Source: Limnobacter sp. SAORIC-580 (lineage in GTDB: Bacteria > Pseudomonadota > Gammaproteobacteria > Burkholderiales > Burkholderiaceae_B). Taken from it: DNA of 64,000 bases. Below are positions 62,205 through 64,000 of the stretch, one piece after another. Each line of letters opens with the position of its first letter. Positions within the stretch are counted from its first letter, which is position 1. A model generated the notes under the pieces. That model ran no database searches and had not been told where the DNA came from. It saw nothing but the letters and a program-made list of their open reading frames with translations. The stretch spans positions 2,976,001-3,040,000 of the forward strand of contig NZ_CP053084.1 in assembly GCF_013004065.1 (NCBI RefSeq), in the 5' to 3' direction. A program made the translations under genes and the position numbers.

Positions 62205-62490
62205 TTTCTTCTTTGAACTCGTCGTATTTGGCCTCTCGCTTCACCTTGCATTCGCCATCGCGATATTCCTCTTTCCAGGGTGCATCGGCCACAGGCGAAA
62301 AGCCATCTTCGCACTTCACTTCTTTTTTGTATTCATAGGGCTTGGATTCAATTTTGACCAGGCACGGGCCATCCCAATACTCTTGCTTGCTGCGTTCCCA
62401 ATAGCCATAGTCGCCGCCACCCCAAGCCAAGGCAGGTGCGGTGAATGCAAATGCGGTCACGGTTGCGGTTAAGGCGATGAACGGCTTCAT
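62191..62490 (-). CDS. small secreted charged protein
   Basis: Not recognised. Secreted protein of 99 residues with a signal peptide (MKPFIALTATVTAFAFTAPALA) and a mature part rich in Lys, Glu and aromatic residues. Two similar halves can be seen: CLVKIESKPYEYKKEVKCED and CKVKREAKYDEFKEEIKC, each with a pair of cysteines, so an internal duplication with two disulfides is likely. GAGGTAG stands before the ATG. Convergent with the nucleotidyltransferase gene. Confidence 0.7.
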   Translation of the reverse strand: MKPFIALTATVTAFAFTAPALAWGGGDYGYWERSKQEYWDGPCLVKIESKPYEYKKEVKCEDGFSPVADAPWKEEYRDGECKVKREAKYDEFKEEIKCR

Positions 62491-62566
62491 GGGTACTACC
62501 TCGAGGTGTTTGCGGTTGAGGTAATAACGGGTGGGTCGAAGGGGGAGTTGACGGGGACTGATTGCT

Positions 62567-62899
62567 TTATTGGATTTGGACGTTACTTACATGTTGGGAT
62601 TGACTAATGAAAAAATCACTATCGAATACATGGGGCAGTTGGTTCGAAGGCGAAAAAGTTTCTGAGGACTTTATGGAAGAAAGGGAGCAGGATATTCTCT
62701 CAGGGGAGTATTTGGAAAAATACGAATACAATTTTTCTTTGACCGATCTGGTGCAAACAGACACCAAACGGCATTCAATTTCAAATTCAAACTCCTTAGT
62801 AATATTGACTAGGAAATTCTGATTCTCCTCGAGAAAACCCGTATCAATCTCGTAAACACCGGGGACTTCACTTAATGACTTCAGCGTTTGGGTTTTCAA
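62567..62899 (-). CDS. doubtful gene downstream of RHS immunity gene
   Basis: A minus-strand frame of 110 codons (SLSEVPGVYEIDTGFLEEN and following) behind the putative RHS immunity gene. It starts with TTG; AGGAGGG stands upstream but about 17 bases away, too far to be used. The region is AT-rich and the opposite strand carries a VapB-like remnant in the same place. It may be a further immunity gene or a degraded one. Not recognised. Confidence 0.25.
   Translation of the reverse strand: MKTQTLKSLSEVPGVYEIDTGFLEENQNFLVNITKEFEFEIECRLVSVCTRSVKEKLYSYFSKYSPERISCSLSSIKSSETFSPSNQLPHVFDSDFFISQSQHVSNVQIQ
62607..62822 (+). pseudogene. possible vapB antitoxin C-terminal remnant
   Basis: The first 24 or so codons read WGSWFEGEKVSEDFMEEREQ, which closely matches the C-terminal toxin-binding tail of VapB antitoxins (Trp-x-x-Trp-Phe, Ser-x-Asp-Phe-Met, Glu-Arg-x-Gln). 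The DNA-binding half is absent, there is no ribosome binding site, and the frame then runs into unrelated sequence. Probably a scrap of an old TA locus. The match is short. Confidence 0.35.
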
Positions 62900-62929
62900 T
62901 CCAGAATGCTCAACAAACCCTCCTAATGG

Positions 62930-63337
62930 CTAACGAAATTCACTAATTGAAGTGACCGCGCCACTGCCCGGGTCAAAACTTAATTGCAAATCACCGTCAT
63001 TACTTGAGGCAAGAAAAATCGCTTCAGATCCTCGAAGAAATATGTCGTAGTAACAGAATTGAACATCACCTTTATTTTTCGGTAGATCAGCTATCCGATG
63101 GCCATCGGCAGACAATACATATGCTCGATTCTTCTTGATTTCGTAAGGAGCTTCGATCACAAAAATATTTGATTGAAAATTTTTAGCTACTAACCCATCT
63201 GAACACTCAAGCGAAAACTCCACTCCATTAAAACTCCAAACAACCTTTTTTGGGAGTCGCTCTCCAACGCTTAGGCCCAAGGTGTTAGCCCCCGACATGT
63301 AAGGTGCATAAATCTCTTTTAGTTCAAAATTTTCCAT
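62930..63337 (-). CDS. probable immunity protein for the RHS toxin
   Basis: Protein of 135 residues, not recognised, with no signal peptide and mostly beta-type sequence (KVVWSFNGVEFSLECSD, SNIFVIEAPYEIKKNRAYVL). The frame extends to 63370, but the ATG at 63337 has GAGGT at good spacing. It begins seven bases after the end of the RHS gene on the same strand, the standard position for the immunity gene of a polymorphic toxin. Cytoplasmic location would fit a toxin delivered to the cytoplasm. Confidence 0.6.
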   Translation of the reverse strand: MENFELKEIYAPYMSGANTLGLSVGERLPKKVVWSFNGVEFSLECSDGLVAKNFQSNIFVIEAPYEIKKNRAYVLSADGHRIADLPKNKGDVQFCYYDIFLRGSEAIFLASSNDGDLQLSFDPGSGAVTSISEFR

Positions 63338-63344
63338 ACTGACC

Positions 63345-64000
63345 TCAATTAATTGGCCTCGGTTCACCAATAGGAATCAACTTTGCTCGATCAGAATAAT
63401 TCAAAATTTGCACTTGACTTCCGCCACCAGCATAAACAGTACCTTCGAAAGTTTGAGGTCCCACTGTACCTCGTTGTATCTGAACACCCTCCGGAATCAG
63501 AAACTTTTGCACAGTCCCCACCTCTGGTTTAAATTCTGGTGTCACAGCCAGCTCGTTTCTCACGTAATTTACATTTGGAATATTATCTGTGGTTGCCCAC
63601 CCTCCAGGGCGGGTCTGTCCGGGCGACATCGCCATTTCTATCATCATTCCACCCTTTGGTCCTGGCTCTGATATTAGAGGTGCACCAGGCATCCAAGGTT
63701 CTGAGTTTTTGGGTGCTGGCAATGCCAGTACCTCTGTCCCCTCTTCGCCCTTCAACCCCCACGGATCCACCCAGGTCATGGGGTTCGGCGCGTACTGGTA
63801 GGCGTTCATTCCACCCAGCAAACCGATTGGGTCTTGCGTGGTGAACTGCCCGCAGTTGGGGTCGTAGTAGCGGTGCCTGTTGTAGTGTAGCCCCGTTTCT
63901 TCGTCGTAATACTGCCCTTGAAACCGCAGTGGGTTATCCACTTCGTTCACATGCGCAAGGGCCAGCGCACCGTAGGTTTTGAAGGTGCTGGACCACACAA
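63345..64000 (-). CDS. C-terminal end of RHS polymorphic toxin, start beyond right edge
   Basis: The last 217 or so residues of an RHS-repeat protein. The RHS core end is diagnostic: [37 protein letters not shown] and [20 protein letters not shown]. After this DPxG hinge comes a toxin domain of about 130 residues ([20 protein letters not shown], then [30 protein letters not shown] and [11 protein letters not shown]). It may be of ADP-ribosyltransferase type from its beta-rich pattern, but this is not certain. The frame is open to the window edge. Confidence 0.88.
   Translation of the reverse strand, partial: VWSSTFKTYGALALAHVNEVDNPLRFQGQYYDEETGLHYNRHRYYDPNCGQFTTQDPIGLLGGMNAYQYAPNPMTWVDPWGLKGEEGTEVLALPAPKNSEPWMPGAPLISEPGPKGGMMIEMAMSPGQTRPGGWATTDNIPNVNYVRNELAVTPEFKPEVGTVQKFLIPEGVQIQRGTVGPQTFEGTVYAGGGSQVQILNYSDRAKLIPIGEPRPIN

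Overview
The window looks like a chromosomal segment from a Gram-negative bacterium, most likely a betaproteobacterium of the Burkholderiales. This is inferred from the Wza/Wzc/Wzb plus YjbEFH envelope machinery, an EPS-type MarR regulator, a PhoX phosphatase, an ErpA-type Fe-S carrier and overall codon style; no rRNA gene is present to fix the taxon. No tRNA, rRNA or CRISPR array was found. Most of the window is a large surface-polysaccharide locus interrupted by an accessory block rich in toxin-antitoxin (TA) genes.

Layout. 1-5.3 kb: the end of a WecA-like initiating transferase, then yjbH, yjbF and yjbE homologues on the minus strand. 5.4-9.3 kb: minus-strand Wza (outer-membrane export), Wzc (tyrosine autokinase) and Wzb (tyrosine phosphatase). 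9.5-21.4 kb: a visibly AT-rich minus-strand run of glycosyltransferases, two left-handed-helix acyltransferases, a polymerase (Wzy-like), a flippase (Wzx-like) and UDP-galactopyranose mutase, broken at 15.5-16.1 kb by a decayed IS3-type transposase. 21.6-24.3 kb: UDP-glucose dehydrogenase (ugd), the MarR-type EPS regulator and galE.

24.6-38.9 kb is the accessory block. It holds an epimerase, a secreted CLCA-type HExxH protein in an operon with a CPBP intramembrane protease, an HTH / nucleotidyltransferase / PP2C-phosphatase cassette, a glycosyltransferase, hipBA, a second WecA-like transferase, a mazEF-like pair, a lipase with a secreted partner, a Phd/PIN pair, and a vapBC pair whose toxin gene is cut off. 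At exactly the cut a second, about 96 percent identical ugd gene begins (38859-40025). The two ugd copies are direct repeats bracketing this whole block.

40-55 kb: UDP-xylose synthase, further glycosyltransferases, an FkbM methyltransferase, a second flippase, a PglF-like 4,6-dehydratase, and a tight operon encoding an AI-2E-family permease, a ligase/polymerase, a WbuB-like transferase, a GNAT acetyltransferase, a DegT aminotransferase and a PglC-like initiating transferase. The last set can be read as a route to a diacetamido-trideoxyhexose on a lipid carrier. 55.7-64 kb: a subtilase with a C-terminal anchor, PhoX, a DUF4864 protein, ErpA, an AbiEii-type nucleotidyltransferase with its HTH partner, and at the right edge the end of an RHS polymorphic toxin with a likely immunity gene.

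How the genes fit: galE, glf, ugd and UDP-xylose synthase supply UDP-Gal, UDP-Galf, UDP-GlcA and UDP-Xyl. Three initiating transferases, many chain-extending transferases, two flippases and two polymerase/ligases imply that at least two glycans are built here, with export through Wza/Wzc and YjbEFH.
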